From: Tigriopus japonicus | Lineage: Eukaryota; Arthropoda; Copepoda; Harpacticoida; Harpacticidae | DNA length: 64,000 nt | NCBI GenBank assembly: GCA_010645155.1 | Contig: CM021318.1 | Span: 7,610,789 to 7,674,788, forward strand | Reading direction: 5' to 3' | Shown here: one piece after another, positions 62,852-64,000 of the stretch | Layout of the letters: each line of letters begins with the position of its first letter | Numbering within the stretch: the first letter of the stretch is position 1 | Translations under genes and position numbers: made by a program | Notes under the pieces: generated by a model | Seen by the model: the letters and a program-made list of their open reading frames with translations, nothing else | What the model was told of the DNA's origin: nothing | The model's database searches: none

Positions 62852-63784
62852 CTATGGCGATTCATCAGGGAATATCTTTCTGCTCACCACCCGAAGGTAG
62901 TCCCATATGAACAATTGAATGAGATTGTGCGGACCTTTTCGAACATAAGCTGGAATGGCTCCTTTGTAAAGCCCTCTGATCCCTTCGTGCTTCAAGACTT
63001 TGACAAAGCAGTCTGAATAACTCTTGTACATTTTCCCCCGGCCTCTATGATCCACGGATTGATTGGACAATCGAACCGAAGTCACGTCAAAAGGGGTTCC
63101 CACCCCGATAACCACAAATCCAGAAAGAACTCCACCCACAAACGAGACCCACATACTATTGGCCGGTAGTAATGCCAAGTCTTCAATGGTGTCTTTAATT
63201 GCCGCAAAGGACACTAATTGCGCCGATGAAAGACTCAGATTTCTCATCATCAAGGCGTATGTACCTTGATAGAACCCAGCCAACCCTCTGGATTTGTAAA
63301 TAGACCGCATTCCATCTCTTAAACCATTATGAGTATGTTGTTCACCCACACCCGTGCTGCTTTGGGTCTGCATTTGAGTTTTGAGCAAATAAAACGGATT
63401 AGAGGCCACTGCTCCCAAGGCTCCACCCGTACTAGAGCACACCAATACCATGGGTAAATGCGTTTCACCCTGAGCATCCTTCATGTAGCCTTTATTGTCA
63501 CAATAGGCAAAGAACCCTAAGCGCACACTGTTGATGATGAAATTGTAAGTCACGGCTGCGGACACGCCATGTTGAAGAGCAGCCCATCCATCTTCTTTGA
63601 CAATGGTCTTCAAGGCAGAAAACGGCGTATTTCCATACTTGTTGGATTGACCTCCTTCTCCTTGAACTTGGAGCCGGGTTTTCAACAGATCTAATGGATT
63701 GGTAAAGACTGTGGCAATGGAGGAAGCCACCCCACCGTTAAGCATCTCAATGACATCCCATCGACTCACTAAGGAAGAGGTCAT
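62852..63784 (-). CDS. Mitochondrial carrier, SLC25A34/35-like
   Basis: Inner-mitochondrial-membrane solute carrier of 310 residues, the usual length for the family, in one uninterrupted coding exon. The three repeats show the carrier signature in the degenerate form typical of SLC25A34/35: PLDLLKTRLQVQGE in repeat 1, PFYLLKTQMQTQ in repeat 2 and PFDVTSVRLSNQ in repeat 3. Each is followed by matrix-loop motifs such as DGWAALQHGV, RGLAGFYQGT and EGIRGLYKGA. The end reads YVRKGPHNLIQLFIWDYLR, again like SLC25A35 (LGPHTILSLFFWDQLR). The transported substrate is uncertain, so no symbol is given. ATG at 63784 is the first Met of the frame and TAG ends at 62852. The absence of introns is unusual among its neighbours. 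It sits immediately upstream of calpain-5 on the same strand. Confidence 0.9.
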   Translation of the reverse strand: MTSSLVSRWDVIEMLNGGVASSIATVFTNPLDLLKTRLQVQGEGGQSNKYGNTPFSALKTIVKEDGWAALQHGVSAAVTYNFIINSVRLGFFAYCDNKGYMKDAQGETHLPMVLVCSSTGGALGAVASNPFYLLKTQMQTQSSTGVGEQHTHNGLRDGMRSIYKSRGLAGFYQGTYALMMRNLSLSSAQLVSFAAIKDTIEDLALLPANSMWVSFVGGVLSGFVVIGVGTPFDVTSVRLSNQSVDHRGRGKMYKSYSDCFVKVLKHEGIRGLYKGAIPAYVRKGPHNLIQLFIWDYLRVVSRKIFPDESP

Positions 63785-64000
63785 GGCTTTACTTCTGCTT
63801 CAAGCCAAAACGACACGCCCTGTCAAACACATTTATGGAAGGTGCACAACATAAACACAAACAAATGAACAAGGTAAACTAGGAACTTTCCAAAGATGCA
63901 AGGAAACACACGTACAACAAAGTAATATTTTTAATACCTTTACTAGATATTAATTAGTTGAGCATAAACGTACTCGAAAGTGCGTTTAGTTGATGGGTTA
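63785..64000. other. 5' flank of the mitochondrial carrier
   Basis: No gene seen. It should hold the carrier promoter or 5' UTR on the minus strand; I could not pick a convincing core element. Confidence 0.4.

Overview
The window looks like nuclear DNA of an arthropod, most likely a crustacean and possibly a copepod; the species is an inference. The genes are split by GT-AG introns from about 70 bp to several kb, the AT-rich spacers carry many short non-autonomous transposons, and the proteins are animal families: Homer, an SLC15 peptide transporter, a KSR-like pseudokinase, a many-fingered C2H2 protein, calpain-5 and an SLC25A34/35-like carrier. From memory, calpain-5 is present in many arthropods but absent from Drosophila, which argues against a higher fly.

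Layout. 1-2737: non-coding. 2738-6988 (+): Homer scaffold, seven coding exons, complete except the first tiny exon. 6989-11832: spacer with a palindromic inverted-repeat transposon at 9070-9567. 11833-27172 (+): complete 13-exon proton-coupled oligopeptide transporter of 743 residues, with a second copy of the palindromic element in intron 2 and a 1274-bp hAT-type element with an exact 8-bp target duplication in intron 4. 27173-31449: spacer with transposon debris. 31450-37915 (-): KSR/RAF-like pseudokinase, three exons found, 5' end not located. 37916-54790: about 17 kb without a convincing gene; it holds two short hAT-like elements, a 626-bp element with 75-bp inverted repeats and a 9-bp target duplication, simple repeats, and a GA-rich zone before the next gene. 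54791-59159 (+): 19-finger C2H2 protein of 1324 residues in five exons. 59600-62714 (-): calpain-5 orthologue of 640 residues in seven exons, catalytic triad intact. 62852-63784 (-): intronless mitochondrial carrier of 310 residues.

The genes do not form one pathway. Homer, KSR and calpain-5 are signalling or processing proteins, and SLC15 and SLC25 are transporters. The tightest linkage is between the carrier and calpain-5: same strand, 137 bp apart, with a poly(A) signal and a 3' splice site in the gap. That is the arrangement expected of a trans-spliced operon, although a cis-spliced leader exon is possible. The zinc-finger and calpain genes converge and their 3' ends probably overlap.

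Exon joins were found by reading splice sites and checking that the frame carries across each junction. No similarity search was run; family names come from recognising motifs. No unmistakably new biological system was found. The most notable observations are the well-delimited transposons, the catalytically degenerate KSR-like kinase and the operon-like carrier/calpain pair.
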